A stretch of DNA of 64,000 nucleotides, from NCBI GenBank assembly GCA_029204225.1, contig MU831864.1, forward strand, positions 35,977-99,976, given 5' to 3'. Below the pieces are notes generated by a model that made no database searches, was not told the DNA's origin, and saw nothing but the letters and a program-made list of their open reading frames with translations. Shown piece after piece: positions 25,170 to 39,300 of this stretch (its first letter is position 1; every line of letters begins with the position of its first letter). The DNA is from Diphasiastrum complanatum. Lineage: Eukaryota; Streptophyta; Lycopodiopsida; Lycopodiales; Lycopodiaceae. Made by a program: the position numbers and the translations under genes.

Positions 25170-26880
25170 AGCACAAGGCTAAAAATGTTTTTTAACTTCA
25201 ATTTTTTTTTTTTTTGAGATTTCATTATGGGATTTTTAACTATGTACCAAACCACAATTCTTATTAATAAACATTCAAGTAGTGGCATAAAAAAGATAGC
25301 AGACCATGTGCTATCTTTGTATTGACTCATGGCAAGAAAGAAAATTGCAAAAAATTTACTCGCAAAATGCCAAATCTCCCGATAGTTGATAAAGTCTGGA
25401 CAGTATGGTCTTCGACGTTAGTCAAGCGAGTTGACAAGTCGGACCTCCCGATAAGTTTGGCAAGTCGACAAGTCATGCAAGTCGAGTGTCGCTTTCATGC
25501 CTGTCACCGATAACAAGGTATTTATGCAGACCATGCGACAATGTGTGTAAAGCTGAAGCAATATGAATGGACTAGATTAACATAGGATTTAGGAGAGTAG
25601 AGGGATAAATCCAACATCACCCATATTACAAGATAAAATAACAAACTGATTTGATCCTTTGCTTGGCTAGCTCAGTGTGCTTTCCTTACATGTTTTTGCA
25701 CTCACATATTTGCCTGTCTTGGGTGTTTCGTAATCACTATGAACAACAATTTCGTAATTTTAAGAAATTATAATTTTTCAACTTATAGACTTTTTTAAAA
25801 AGAATTTGCAAATATGGCCATATACAATCTAAGGGTTACTTATTAGCATTAAACTTATCAAAATTTCAAATCCAAATAATAATTTGCAATGGAATATGAA
25901 ATGGACCTAACTCCTGAGGTTACTTTCATGTGACTTTTGGCATCTAACTCATACAAGGTATTTTCCTCAACATAACGCAAGGAATTTTTTATCTAATAGA
26001 AAAATCAAGCCACCATGGATTATTTGTTGCCTCCCACTCAGTAACCTCATGTGCTCTCTTCAAATAATATCATTATGAGTACTTTGACTCATCCAAAGTG
26101 TTTAGGATGCACTAGGATGACAAAATATTTGCTTTGCATTTATTTCACTTTTTTCAACAAACCTATAGAAAGGAGGAGCCTTCAAGCACATTCAAGTTAT
26201 CTAATGCATAATAGATTGTTGAAAACATCATTATCACTCAAAACAGTTTGTGGGAGATTAATTCTTAATTCCACACAAGCCTTTTGACGTTGTCAATGTT
26301 GCTTGCTTGATCCTTCCCTTCTCATGTCAGGTGCATGTCTAGTTCAATTGCAAAAACATTTGTTTTATATGCTTGTTATTTAACTTTGACAATTATCACC
26401 CTAATATGGCCTTAGTTGACAACGCCAATGTTTCTACTGAGTAACCAAATAAGTGAATTATTAAACACATTCAGTCATTTTTTGACCTAAACATCGTTAC
26501 CTTTTTTTTTTGTCAAAATATTGTAAAAAACGTAAAGAACCAGAAATCATGGATATTTATGACATAATGTGCCTACCAGTTAGGGGTCCCAGTTCACCCA
26601 AAAGTGGCTAGAGTAAATATTCAGGCCTTGTAAAGACTTCAAGAATTTTCTCCTTGAAAACAAGGCTACCAACATTGAGAATAGATGATGGAGCCACAAG
26701 TACTTGCTCAAGCATGTCACTTTGTATCAGGAGTGGTTTAGTGAATTCAATGCAATTGAAAATAATGATAAAGTAGATAAAGCCAATGGTAAGAAGTTAC
26801 TCATTAAGGTTTTAGATTAATCTTGATTGAACTTCCAAATATCCTAAAAAACTTGTATATATAATAAGAGAGCATAAGGA
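25170..26880. other. Intergenic, A/T-rich, no gene seen
   Basis: Only short ORFs with no family signal, and runs of A or T. Nothing supportable. Confidence 0.5.
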
Positions 26881-26884
26881 CATG

Positions 26885-27115
26885 CTCTAGAATGATTGGA
26901 CCCCATTTGTTGCCTTTCTACATCATGATTGGAGACCCCTAGATTTGCACCTCTCATCATGATTGGACCTCATGATTTCCACCTCACAATTTGATTGGGC
27001 CTCATGATGTGCACCACTAAACATGATTGGTCCACATTTAATACACCTCTTAAAGTGATTGGCCTTCTGATCTATGCCTCTTAATGTGATTGGGCCAAAT
27101 AGATGCATTTCAATC
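26885..27115 (+). repeat. Diverged minisatellite, 32-33-bp period, seven copies
   Basis: GATTGG recurs at 26894, 26927, 26961, 26993, 27025, 27057 and 27088 (steps 33, 34, 32, 32, 32, 31), each followed by a variant of ACCTCATGATTTGCACCTC. The phasing is regular although copies are only moderately similar. Confidence 0.85.
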
Positions 27116-27684
27116 CTAACATCATGTGACAAATGTCACTATCTCACTAGATCTCAAGTTTGAGGCCTATTGACTATTCAAACTCAACATAAATGAACTA
27201 AAATGATTAGGTAGGATCCTTTTAGTGAAGTCATAACTACAAGCTTTTGAGCTGCAGACTTCAAACTCAGAGTTTTATTCTTTTGTTCTCTATAGTTCAA
27301 AAAACATAACACTATTTTTAAATGATTTTCTTAGTGATATAGTCCTCAGACTTAGATCATGATCTTGAGCTCTATCAAGCTCAGTTTTCATAATACTAGA
27401 ACATAGGAAATTGGTTTGAATCATATACCTTTATTTTGAAAGGTATAAAGCTCAAAATTTAGCAATTTTGTTGAGTACATCAATTTTTTCACAATTGTCT
27501 ATTTTTATTTGTAATTTGGTTTGCAATTATTTTATTTATTTACTTTCTTAGCTATTGGTAGTGTAGCAACAAGATCAAGGTAGATTGCCATTCTGCCATT
27601 GGGCATTAATCCTAACATTGTGAATCTCCTCTTATTATGATTTTCTAACACTTAAGAGCCCAGTTGATGCTACATATGGGTGGC

Positions 27685-28445
27685 TGTTGTGGGGCTATTT
27701 CCTACCCTAGCCTCAACCCAAGATCCAAGCACACAAGCATCAAGGAGACGAGGTTAGATGTCACGCGAAGGTTCAATCCCATAAGAGCGATAGCATAGAT
27801 CAAAATCCAACATGTATTGATGATCCACAATTAACAATAAGATCCATTAACACTATCAATTAACCCTACATCCATTAACACTAAATCTACAAGATGATAG
27901 CTTACCCTTCTCTCTCCCTTTCTCTCTCGCAAAAAGCATAAGAATTAGCAAATCCAATAATAATCACATCCAACAATTATCAACCACAAAAAAAGTATGA
28001 GAGATAGAGGAAAAGAGATAGCGAGTAAGGACATTCCACATCCATTCCATAAGAGGGCCAACCTGCTTGTATTAGAATGAAAAGAGAACATGTACAGTGA
28101 TTCAAAATTGCTACTTATATAGGAAATTGAGGAGATGGGCGTCCCAATTCCTATTGGCTATTCTAAACCTAAGTATTCAAATAGTAGAGGGAACCCATTT
28201 ATTAATTGGAGGACCCAATTTGAAAGTGAATTTTGGTGGGAACCCCTAGTTTATACACTAACTTGACTTGTGGGCCCCGTGACATTAAAAATCCCTCATA
28301 ATGGGCCTAAAGTCCTTTTATTGGCTTTCTGATCAATCAAATCTCTATGTGATCATCGGGTTGGACTTACACACGCAGGGTGCCAAATCTCTCTCACTTA
28401 TTAGCTAGGGTTAGGGTTGCCTTGGGATCCGCAAACCCTCCAACA
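27685..28445 (-). repeat. Probable copia-type 3' LTR with adjacent polypurine tract
   Basis: On the minus strand GTGGGGGATAT (28456-28446) is followed by TGTTGGAGGGTTTGC, the typical plant PPT/LTR junction. The other end is proposed at TGTTG 27685 (plus strand), giving 761 bp and a TGTTG/CAACA inverted terminus. The internal region right of 28456 soon loses recognisable features, so the element is truncated. The left boundary is a guess. Confidence 0.5.
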
Positions 28446-28594
28446 ATATCCCCCACCAAAATTGGTGGCAGTCCCACGACACCTCGCGAGATTATTTATT
28501 TTGGGCTTTGGTTGGCCTCTCTTCGCACCTTTATCAGGTGGTATTGCACCTTCTCCATGAATTCCAGACGCTCGGTGTTGAAATCCTTTTGTGT

Positions 28595-28677
28595 AGTGCT
28601 TCTATGCTCTTGCTACAATAGTATCTTCAATAAAGTGCCAATTAATCAGTGCTTCTATGCTCTTGCTACAATAGTAA
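28595..28677 (+). repeat. Short direct repeat (AGTGCTTCTATGCTCTTGCT...), two copies 54 bp apart
   Basis: About 29 bp are repeated exactly, at roughly 28595 and 28649. Confidence 0.8.
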
Positions 28678-28797
28678 AATGAGTTTTTTAAAATTTTTAA
28701 TTATTTCAAAATGCAATTTTTGTTTTAATTGATATTTTGAGGATTTAAAAGCCCTTCACAAGGCAAACCTTTTCGTGATATATAGATCACCCTATTA

Positions 28798-28850
28798 AAT
28801 AGAGGGTGCCACAAATGTGACATCTTGTCATTGACGTGGCACCCTCTATT
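28798..28850. repeat. Perfect 15-bp-stem hairpin
   Basis: AATAGAGGGTGCCAC (28798-28812) and its exact reverse complement (28836-28850) are separated by 23 nt. Isolated; could be a small MITE or a structured RNA. Confidence 0.8.
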
Positions 28851-29099
28851 AAAAAAAATTCAAAAAAAAAATGATACTGCACACTACTCAATCCACCGCA
28901 TAACGTTTCGTGCACTACTCAACTTATGGGTGGGTTGCGAGGGCGAAATAGCTGACCCCAATGGATTCCTATGTGTAGGCCATGCTCTTCCAAAGACTTC
29001 CACTACTTTTTGTTAGAGAACTTTTTATTTGTGTTAAAATAAAACATTAATTTCATATTGGCCTACTTACGTCATAAAACCAATGACCAGAGGCCATTC

Positions 29100-30105
29100 A
29101 CCAAAATGATTGGCAGGTGACCACACGCGCATGGGACCAGACTCTCTCTCTCTCTCTGTGGCATTTGTTGTTTGTCGTAGCAGGAGATGGGAGCAGCGAC
29201 AATGAGCGAGAGGAGCCGAACGAGCGTCTCCACCTGCTTCTTCTTCATCAGATCCATTGCTCTTGTTCCTGCGGCTCGATCCATCACGGCAACCGCTTCC
29301 TTCATCAATCACCATCCAGGTGCTCATTCTATCTTCAATATTCCAACATCTCACCCATAGCTCATAATCCACTGCCTTCTTTTAGTTTTCAGCTCCATAC
29401 CTGTTTTCTTTGCAAGTTTCTACCCATTAAGCATCAAACTTGGTGGAGCTAAATCTAGATGTAATTGATTCACTAGCTGTCTAGGTCATTGAGTTGTTTA
29501 GAACTCTTTAGTTTGTGCTTGTTCATAGTATATTTGGCTGGGCCTATTTTTCAAATTAGGGCAAATTACCTAAGCTTTGAATGTCTCCTCTGGCAGATCT
29601 GCATCATTTTTGCCAGAATTTCGACCAGTAAATCGTTGAGCCTTTCAATCTGGTTATTGTTTCTACTCCAATTTATACCAACTTATGGTAGAGAGTCCAG
29701 ACAGAACACAAGCATGCAGTGATAATCACAGTTAGGGAAATCTTTGGGAATTGGCAAGAGCGCCATTGGCAAGGTTTCTGGTACCAAAGCTTCAGTCTGC
29801 CAAGACGGTGGCCGTAAACTTAAACAGTGTGGAAATTCCTTGTAGAGGTACGTTTGGAAGGATCTTGGTGATCTTGGTGCTGTTACCTTTGACAACAGCA
29901 GCACCAAATAAAGTTGATCGGTGGGAGCGTAGTAAAATATGAATATCAATTTTGGCAGAGAGATATATTGGAGATACGGTGTTTAAGGTTCATTCTTCAG
30001 ATAGCGTATTTATTTTGGGAGAAACTTATATTGGAAAGACGCTGTTTGTGGTTCAGTCTTCAGATAGTGTGTTTGGACAGGAGCCCTAATTGATCAAGGG
30101 TTTCA
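29100..30105 (+). promoter_or_regulatory. SEC24 upstream region and presumed 5'UTR
   Basis: A CT-rich patch at about 29142-29157 resembles a plant core-promoter Y patch. A 63-bp period duplication (ATATTGGAGA..TCTTCAGATAGCG at 29965 and ATATTGGAAA..TCTTCAGATAGTG at 30028) lies just before the ATG. A 5'UTR intron is possible, but no splice sites could be fixed. The 64-codon frame at 29751-29942 is unproven. Confidence 0.4.
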
Positions 30106-33100
30106 ATGGCAGCAAGGCCAATTGCAGCGGGAGCAGTCCCTTCCGGTTCATCTGCAGCTGCTCCTTCATTTGCTCCTGCTCTAGCACCTGGCATTGCTAA
30201 CAACAACATTGGTGCAATGCCCTCCTCTGTTCCTTCCTTCAGACCATCCCAGCCGCCGAACCAACGGGGGATGTTCCAGCAGGGAATTCCTGCAACTGGC
30301 CCATCAAATTTTCATGCACCTCCAGGACCTGCTGGAGGACCCCCCCCAGGATTGCCTCTGGGAAATGGTCCAGCATTTGTTGGAAGGCCAGCCTCATATT
30401 CTGCTCCTCCAGTGCCACAGCCAGCCTATTTAAGCAGACCAGGAGGATCATTCTCCTCTGCCCCGGGCCAACCTCAAGGGCCTCCTTTTGTCCAATTTCC
30501 AAATCAACAAGGAGGTCCTGTTCAGCCTCCTGCTCCTTACTCCTTTGCAACTGCTCAAGTGTATCCGCCTAGCGGACGTCCAGCACTGCCATCTTTCTCC
30601 GAACCATCATCTGGGCAGCCTCCCTTTGTGCAAGGAATGCCAGGACAAACTACTCGTCCTCAACAGATGACTGGGCCACTTCCAGGTCACCCACTTCAAG
30701 GTGGTCCTCCTTTTTCTCAACCTGTAAGTTATCCTCAAGGCCACATGCTAACTGAAGCACCTGTTGCACAATTTCGTGATATGTCATTTGGAACACAAAA
30801 CCAAGCACCTCAGGCTGGTCCACCCCCACCTACGTTTATGGCACGACCTCCGCCCACTGCATCAGGACCTACCTGGCAGGCAGCATCACCTTATGGTGGG
30901 CCTCCTCCTGTAAGTATCCTATTCATTTTTTGGTTGCAATGCAGATTCTGGCTCTAACCCTTCTACTCAGATGCGCTACTTCAAACCTGTTCAGTAAACT
31001 TAATTCTGTACTAGCATAGATTTGATTGTCATCAATGACCATCTAGTCGTGCAGGCCTCAAAGAAGTCAATTCACAAAAGCACCATTATCCAGTAATTTT
31101 GACGCATGCATCAGGCTTTGCTTTCCAATTAGAGTGATTGTGCTTTTTGGTACTGTGAGCAAAGGCCTGTAGATGTATTGTTGACGGCTATTACAGGGTT
31201 TACTGGTTCCCTGCAGTTTCCCATGCATTAAAGTCAGAGTGTTTGGTCCAATACATTTGTATGCTGACTTTCATCAATTTGTAGTTGATGCGACCTTATG
31301 TGCTGGCATTTGATTCAGGGTCCACCTCTTTATGGGCAAGCCACCCAAACTATTCGTCCAGTAGCACCTCCAGGGATGGGCCACCCTCCTGGTCCAGAAA
31401 ATTATGCTGCAAAGGTTCCGGGCATTCCACAAACAGGGTCACCATCGGCAGCTCCTCTTGCATCAAGCACTTCACGCATTGATCCCAACCAGATTCCACG
31501 TCCACAGTCAAGTCTTACTAGTTCAACCACTTTCGAAACATGGTCGTCCAACCAAATCAATCTTCCTCCGGTATGTCCATAAAGAGTCTATCAAATCACT
31601 TCAAATCTGTGTACTAAAAATGTGAGTGAAGCTGGTTAAAGTTGTTCTTTGAGTTGTATGATTGGAGTTTCTCTTAAGTTTGGCCGAGTTGTGAATGGCA
31701 TTTACAACGGTTCCATTTGAGCAAGTAATGGGGGATTTTGTTATGTTGGCTTTTATCTTTAATTTAATGCTAGCCTTTATGAAGGCCTTGATATCTTTTC
31801 TCCGTGTAAGGAAGTAAAACTGAATGTTCAATCAGTTTTGAGGTTCATACCAGTAGAGTCCATCCTTTGTATCAAGTTGAATTGCCATAGATTTTGTAGG
31901 TGGGTTTAAAGTACAAGCTTACAGTCTTGTTGGAATGCTTGAAATTGATCTTTGACTTGACCTGCTTATCATGTGGGGGATTCACTGACTATTCATTCCT
32001 TCATATGCTATGTTTGACTTCTACATGAGAAACTTTTGCTTTTTGTGATGTAGCACATTTTTTCATTGTCAAGGTTGTACATAGAAAAAGTGTATCATTT
32101 CACAACGTGAATGCTTGCTATCTAAACACGACGGTCTTTGATCATAGCACCTTATTATTTATAGGAGAGTATTCTCATCTTCAATTTTTACACTCATCAA
32201 TGACTATTTGGAGGTAACAGATAAATGTCACATTTTCAAGTTCCAATCATAGTTTGATAAATTTTTTTGTTATACCTATGCCCTTTTCTTATTGATCACG
32301 TTGTTAGGCATTATTCTTTCAAAAAAGTACAACTTCCGTTTTTAGTAGTTTATGATCTTCTCTTATCGTTGATTAAACTTGTAAAGCTCGTGTGATGTAG
32401 GAAAAATCATTATGTAAAATGTATTATTTTTTTACTAGTTATGAATAAAGTGTTACACTATGTAGTTTCTACTTCAATGCTGTTTATAACGAACAAGCAT
32501 CAAAAGATGGCTTTGGTGATAACACAACGATTTTTAGTTTTAGCATGTATGTTAGAGTTCACTAGCTAGTTTGAGGTTGCCAAGCTTGGATCATGACCAC
32601 TCATGATGTTACTCCAATTTAACTCTGTTGATCTTTTGATAATTTTAAATAAAGTTCTTGATACATGATATGGTGTAAAGTTCTAGCAAGTCGGGGAGAA
32701 TTTACCCTTTTGGTTAAGGTTACTTAACATCAAATTCTGATAAGTTTGTCAATATGGTTGTTTATTTTTTTGAAAGTTAGCTTGTTTGACTAAGCATATG
32801 CTTGTCTAATGTTCATGTTGATACTTTACCTTCTTGTGATAAGTCTGCAACCAGCAATTTTGTTGTGCGCGACACAGGGAATTGTAGTCCCCGGATGATG
32901 CGAAGCACACTTTACCAGGTATTGCTCAATTTTAAGAGTTGTCGCTTGGTTTGGATATTCCTAGTGAAATATGCTATGATGGTGTTTTCCAAGTTTTTTT
33001 TTTAAGCAAGTTTGTGTTTCCTTCATTCACGATCTATATTGTCCAATTCTGGTTGAAGCTCAATGCTAAAATATACCTTTTGGTTCTTGTTTGTTGTGCT

Positions 33101-33371
33101 AATTGATGCCTAATACCTTATTTGATAACTTGATACGCTATCTATTTCTTGAATGTTCACGTTTGTTTTCTAAACAATTTTATAGCTAAGATAATTTTCT
33201 AATCGTAGACCTTTTAGTTTTAGTTTAATTTGAGGCATTATTTCAGGTTTTTGATTGTTGAATCCCATGCAGATACCATGTTCAGGGGATTTACTTTCCA
33301 CTTCAGGAATGCCATTAGCAGTGATGGTGCAACCTCTTGCACTGCCTCACCCCTTAGAAGAACCTATCGAG
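30106..33371 (+). CDS. SEC24: SEC24 exons 1-4: disordered N-terminus and lead-in to the zinc finger
   Basis: Exon 1 (30106-30909, 268 codons) and exon 2 (31319-31570, 84 codons) encode Pro/Gly/Gln-rich low-complexity sequence of the kind that binds SEC23. Exon 2 ends in the conserved IDPNQIPRP neighbourhood. Exon 3 (32844-32918) reads [21 protein letters not shown] and exon 4 (33273-33371) [12 protein letters not shown] and [13 protein letters not shown], both SEC24 hallmarks. The exon 3 acceptor (gataag/TCT) is the least certain junction, chosen because exon 2 ends in phase 0 and the next AG would break the frame. Introns 409, 1273 and 354 bp. Confidence 0.93.
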
Positions 33372-36300
33372 GTGAGCATCACTGAAGTTCAATATCTTTG
33401 ATGTTTTTATTACTATTCTTGTGACATATGTTAACGATGTTTTGATTGTTTGTTGGAGTTGATTATCCACTTGTCATCTTCCATTTGCTTCCTTCTGTCT
33501 ACAATAGTTTTTGCCTCTTTAGATGGTAGAGTTGTTACTCTTGACCTTGACATCTTCTTATTGTTGTCAAAATAAGATGACAATCACGTTTATTTTTAAT
33601 CCTATCACCTAGTGTTGTATAACTTTTTCTCGTTGTAGTCTAAATTGTGTGCTGGATGGGAGTATTTTGTTGTTTAATTATGTGGGAGTTGTTTATCATT
33701 GTGATTGCACACACGGTGAACTATCCTATGATTTTCTATCTTCCTAGTTTACTTCTTGTTGCATGTGTCATGCAAATATCAACTTTGGACAAATGAATTT
33801 AGAAAATGAGCTATAGGTTTTTCATGGAAAAAATGATTTTCTGAAATTCTAAGATTCCTGCCATAAATGATAGATTTTGATGGGCAAGTCTAAATTTCCT
33901 ATATAGGGCCTTCATAGCCCTCATGTAGGCCAAGACCTAACTAACAACCAAATACTTCTAAGATAGTTTTCTATACAACTATGGTACTTGATGGGGTAAC
34001 GAATGATGAATTAATGATTCACGAGAGCTTGTATTGAGTTCATTCTAGCTTTGTGGAGATTGCCTTGATTCAATAGTTCTTTTAGCTATGCATAACAATC
34101 ACACTCAAGGATAGATTTGGGCATTCACTATGCACGATTTGATTTTCTAGTGTAAGATATCATAGGAAGATATGCTATTTTGTGATTATACATTTTTGCT
34201 TTAATGTGATACATTGCAAGTAGATTGGAATATTTTTTTCAATGCGCGATCTCGATTGCATGATATTTTGTAATATGAACAATTATGTATGTTGATTAGT
34301 CTCAATCTCATCACACTTATCATCGTAGATTGAATATGATGATGTGATTATTTTTTATGTTTTCTTTATTGAGTTTTTTTTTTTTTTTGGGTGTGTGTGT
34401 GTGTGTGTGTGTGTGGCAAATAGCAAATAGATGTGTGCTATTCTAGAAGCTTGTATCTTTATCTTGATATTTTCATTTCTATTCAAGATGAATCACGTAA
34501 AGGCTTAATGGAAAGATGCATTGAGTTAATGGTTTATTTGCCTACATGTCGTTGAATTATTTAGGATTTTCTACGTTCATTGTGAGCACTTAAATTTTTT
34601 TACGCTTCACACAATACTTAAAATTTATGCTACAACTTTTGTTTGGGCTCTGTCGAGATCATCAGCATTTGTTTTTTTAGATTGTACTGTTGATGTACAT
34701 CTTGTATTGTAGTTTTGTTTCCAATATTTTGTTGTTAAGTAGCACTTGTTGAAAGTGTTAGCTCTACCTTTTGTCTTGAATTCGTTAATGGCATTCAGTT
34801 TAATATAACAATGATATGTGGCATGAAGCCCACATCCTTGTGAAGGCGATTGGCTTGTGCATTCAATTGTTATGTAAGTAGGACTGCATGTTGGAATAGA
34901 TAAGTGATATGGTTCTAGTGTAAAACAGTAACCAACAATAATATGGGACCTTTTGTAACTCTTTTGCCTACTTAGAAAGAGAAGTTGAATTGATGGTAAT
35001 GTAAAGAAGGTAGTGGTGTATGTTGCCAATGATGATAGTAATGCCAATGGAGCATAATGTCATGGGAAGGAAGATTGTGAATGTTATAGAGGTAATTGCT
35101 TTTGTAAAAGAAAATGTGTTTTTTAGGTATTGAGAGGAAGTTACGAGTCTATTAGAGCTGGATATGTTGCACAAAGGAAGCGGTCATGAAGGCATAAACA
35201 TAATTCTTTGTATATATGGAAGATAGCCTCTATCTCTATAGGGAGAGTAACAAAGGTGAGGGACCAATGGTTTGCTGGGTATCATCTATCATAGAGACCT
35301 TAAGGTGCGAAAAACTGTTCCAATTGGTTATTGTTAGTCTACACCATGCCTCTGTTGCATACATCACTATGGGAGTAAGTAGTGTGCCAAGGAGATGACA
35401 ACTACTAGCCAAAGCTTTGATATGTCTCTTGAAACATAAACTCGCAAGGTTAATCAAGGAGGAGTGCTCCTTCTCTAGTCGATCGATGTTTGTTTGTGTC
35501 ATAAAAAAAGATAGGATTTGAAAAGAGTACACCCAAATAGGTGTAAGAGTGAACTGTCTCTAATGGTTGACCATCCAATGTGCCGTTGTGGGAGATGCTG
35601 GAGTATGGAACGAAGGTATTCTTGGTATAGGGGGATGATGTACGATGAGTGAAAATATAGCGAGGTGCACAGAAGGTGTGTGGATGGTGGGGGTGTAGTA
35701 ACTGCCCCAAGGATGAAGGGAACACTGCCCCCAATCGTGTGTGGATGACAAGTGACGTCACCTGAACTAGGCCACCTAGAAAGGCCTTGGAGAATAGTGC
35801 TGGCTCTAAGATGTGATCGCTTGATGTAATCGTGGGTGCCCACTTGATGGTTTTTCTTTGAATTGCTAAGCGTGTCGAGTAAATGGGAGGCCTGGGAAAA
35901 CCATGATAATTGATAACCCTGATTGTGAAGGTGCTAAGATGAGGTATGGGCTTCTTGTGTGCATCTCCGCTCAGTTGTGGAAAAGCACCTGACTCGTTGA
36001 TATATGTGAAGCCAAAAGACGGTGTGAAGCTATAAAGTGGAGCTACAAACTATGCCAAAATGACCTGATGGGGGTCAAAGGGGGATGGGCAACATAACTT
36101 GTTCTAGGATTCACAAATGCCATGTAATAGTAGCAGCAGTAGGTAGTGGCATGGGATACATGTGTAGAAGCCAAGTGAGTTCAGGTTGTAAAGACCAGGA
36201 ATGCCATCCAGATCAATCTTGGAACACTCAAACTGATCCCAAGCTTGTTGTATGAACTAGAAGAATGTGGCACAAGAACAAGAAATAGCTTGGAATCTAC

Positions 36301-39300
36301 ATCCCTAGAGAACTATGGAGCAGAGCACTGCCATGTAATAGGAATGTTTTATCTCTGAAGGATAACCAATGTGAGAAAGGACATTTGTGAAATAGCCCAA
36401 AAAGAAGATACATAATATTGACATTGATCCGTAGACAGCAATGTAGCACAACACTGCTATGTAATAGGAATATTCTATCTCTTAAGGATAACAAATGTGA
36501 GAATGGTGCTGCATGAGTTCCCATAGGGACATTTGTGAAACAGCCCAAAAAGAATGGGCATAATATCAACATTGATGAAGCAATCGTGAAGAGCTCAGAA
36601 CTGTTGTTGAGAATAAAAGAGCAACTTCGAGTATTAACTCCAATGTCCATGGAAAAGCTTCCGTGGTACTATTGGAATCAGAATCGTAGGATGTTCTGAA
36701 TAATGGCATAAAGTTACTGCAGAATGATTCCAAAAACCACCATTGATGCACCAGTGCAACACCCTAGAACGAGTATGATGCCAACACAAATGGATTAGTT
36801 AGGTAGACTTGTTATTGAGCAGCAGATGCCAATTTTGAATGAAACTACCGTGTAGAAGCCTTTGCATCATAGCTGGAATGGAAGAACAGTTATTAATACA
36901 GTGAAGGTTTTCAGAAATAGAGTTGATTGGATCTGAATTGCGATACAGGTTGAATCAGTTTTATCTGATCCAAATCAGTATTTTTGTAAATTTGTTGTTC
37001 TTTTATTTTACAAAATTTGGTTTAAATTGGACAACTTTCATTCCCTTTTTACTTTCCTCACTCTCCCTTCTCATCATCTTATGGAATAATGTTTCTGCTC
37101 TCGCATCTCTTAAGATGAAGAGAAGGGAGGAGAGTCAGAGAAGGAGAAAGAGTGAAGGAGAAGGAGAAGAGGAAGAAAGAGTAGGAAAGGAGGGGGCAGA
37201 GCCAAGGAGGAAAATTAAGAGTTAGAATCTTTATATTTTTTTTTGTTAAACTTTGATTCGATTTTTTTTAGCCAATTCAGAATTGGAGAATTGGTTGAAA
37301 ATAGAAAATAGAACTGGAGATGTTTGCAAAGAGTGAACATATGGAAGAGTGTGAAGAGGAGTAGCATTTGGCTAGCATTTGGGTTGAGTTTGTCCATCTT
37401 GTTTTGTTTTACTCATAGTATCTTCTCTAAGCATCTAGCTTGAGCTTTTGTTGAAGCAAGGTTAGATGAAGATCCTTAACTCTCAGAACATATGATGAAG
37501 CACTCTCATCTACTCTCTGATAACTTAGAAATATTTGGTTTCTAAGTGTAAGAAATCTAGGAAGTATTCTTGATTTCATAGATTGTTTTTAGAGTATCCC
37601 AAGCTTCCTTGGCAGTGGTGCATGTACTGATCTCTTAACACTTCATTGGTTACATAGCCTGTACTTTGCCATTTGCCTCCACAAAAGAGGGAGAATTCTA
37701 TCACCAATGGTTTTTGTATTATGAAGCTAATTCTTTGTGATGGGCTTCACCAGGTAAATATTTTGCATCCCTTTTGTAATCTGATGTAATCTCCTGTCCA
37801 CATGTTTTTGTCAGTCCATAAATAGTTATCAACCCTTCTTCACGAGGATTTTTTAGGTGATTGGCTGGTAATTGTAGGTGGGCCCTACCTTGACAACTGC
37901 TGTTAAATCTTTCGTGAAGTTTTAATAATAATTTGTGAAACATTTGAAGGAAAGACATTGCAGTGACTGGTTGATGCTAACTTTGTCACAATGCTTGACT
38001 ATTCACTGAGTGATTTAAAAGCTAGATATTGATTTGTTTGAGGATTTTCAGGTCCGCTGGAATATTTATCAGATAGGACATCCCACTGTAGTCATTGTAT
38101 CAATCACTTGCTCATTGAACTAAATCTAACTCACTGTCCTGGACAATTCACTTTTCAAGGTTGTAAATTTTGGAGATAGTGGCCCGGTTCGTTGCTCTCG
38201 ATGCAAAGCCTACATAAATCCGTTTATGAAGTTCATCGACCAGGGTTGGCGATTTGTCTGCAACATTTGTGGTATGTGTTGCTGCACCTTTGTTTTTGTA
38301 CCTTCTATAAGATTATCATAGGCAAATGCATAGTAATAAATATCAGGCATGTGTTTGCTGACTCCTGTCATGCATTTAGCCTGCAACTGGTTTACTGTTG
38401 GCTTTTGGAAAGACGATCTGTTAACTGTAGGCTCTCTTGTTTGCTGAAGTAGTTTGTGATAGGTCATTGAAGGACTTGAATGGACATATCACTGCTGCTG
38501 TTTTAATATATATTTGGTACTCTGTAGTGTTTCACATTGTTATCTTCTTTCAATTTTGCAGGCTTTGCAAATGAGACACCTAGGGAGTACCATTGCAATC
38601 TGGGACCAGATGGTAGAAGGCGAGATGCAGATGAGAGGCCAGAACTTTCTAGGGGAACTGTAGAATTTGTTGCGTCAAAAGAGTTTTTGGTTTGTTTTGA
38701 TTCTTCTTTTGTAAATATTTGGGTGACCTTAGGTTTTAGGCAGAGTTTCTCTAGTTTCATTGCAGAATTGTATATCTCAGAATACAAGTTTTTCACTTAG
38801 CAATGGCAGAAATGAGTAAGCAGCACTGAAAAGTTTTTGAAGAAATCTTAACAAAATGTCAAAGACTTGCTTTTAAGGAATCACTTCTGCTAGCCTGGTT
38901 ATGATATCTTATTGTGCACACTGCATGGCACATGCGATACTTGCTTTTATTGGTACCATCATATACTGTATTGTTTTTGAGGACCGTTAGGATCACTGAA
39001 AATAATTTATTGGATGACTTTAGAGAACTTTCTTGCAAATTTGGGTATGTTTGTGCCTGTCAACACAGGTTCGTCCACCAATGCCGGCGGTTTTCTTTTT
39101 CCTAGTGGATGTTTCCTCAAACTCTGTTCAAACGGGTGCAGCAGCAGCAACATGTAGTGCAATTCAGCGGGTTCTTGCTGATCTTCCGGTGTGAATTCTC
39201 GCAGCTATGCATTGGACGAGATTATCTTTTCACTTATGCATTGCTCGCTTTATATAGTCTAGACTCTTCCTATGTTAGGGACTTAGATACGCAAAGTTTC

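Larger units (their letters stand above)
33372..38159 (+). other. SEC24 intron 4 (4.8 kb) with LINE and copia remnants
   Basis: gtgagc...caag. Contains a decayed LINE at 34640-35850, an imperfect tandem duplication at 36312-36590, and a copia gag remnant at 37430-37690. A short (GT)n tract is near 34390. The parts 33372-34640 and 35850-37430 otherwise show nothing assignable. Confidence 0.9.

Noticed and set aside
26885-27115. CRISPR-like regular repeats
   Set aside because: Units are contiguous, diverged and without distinct spacers; plant nuclear context. It is a minisatellite.
29751-29942. Small gene upstream of SEC24
   Set aside because: A 63-codon frame without similarity, probably within the 5'UTR or a leader intron.
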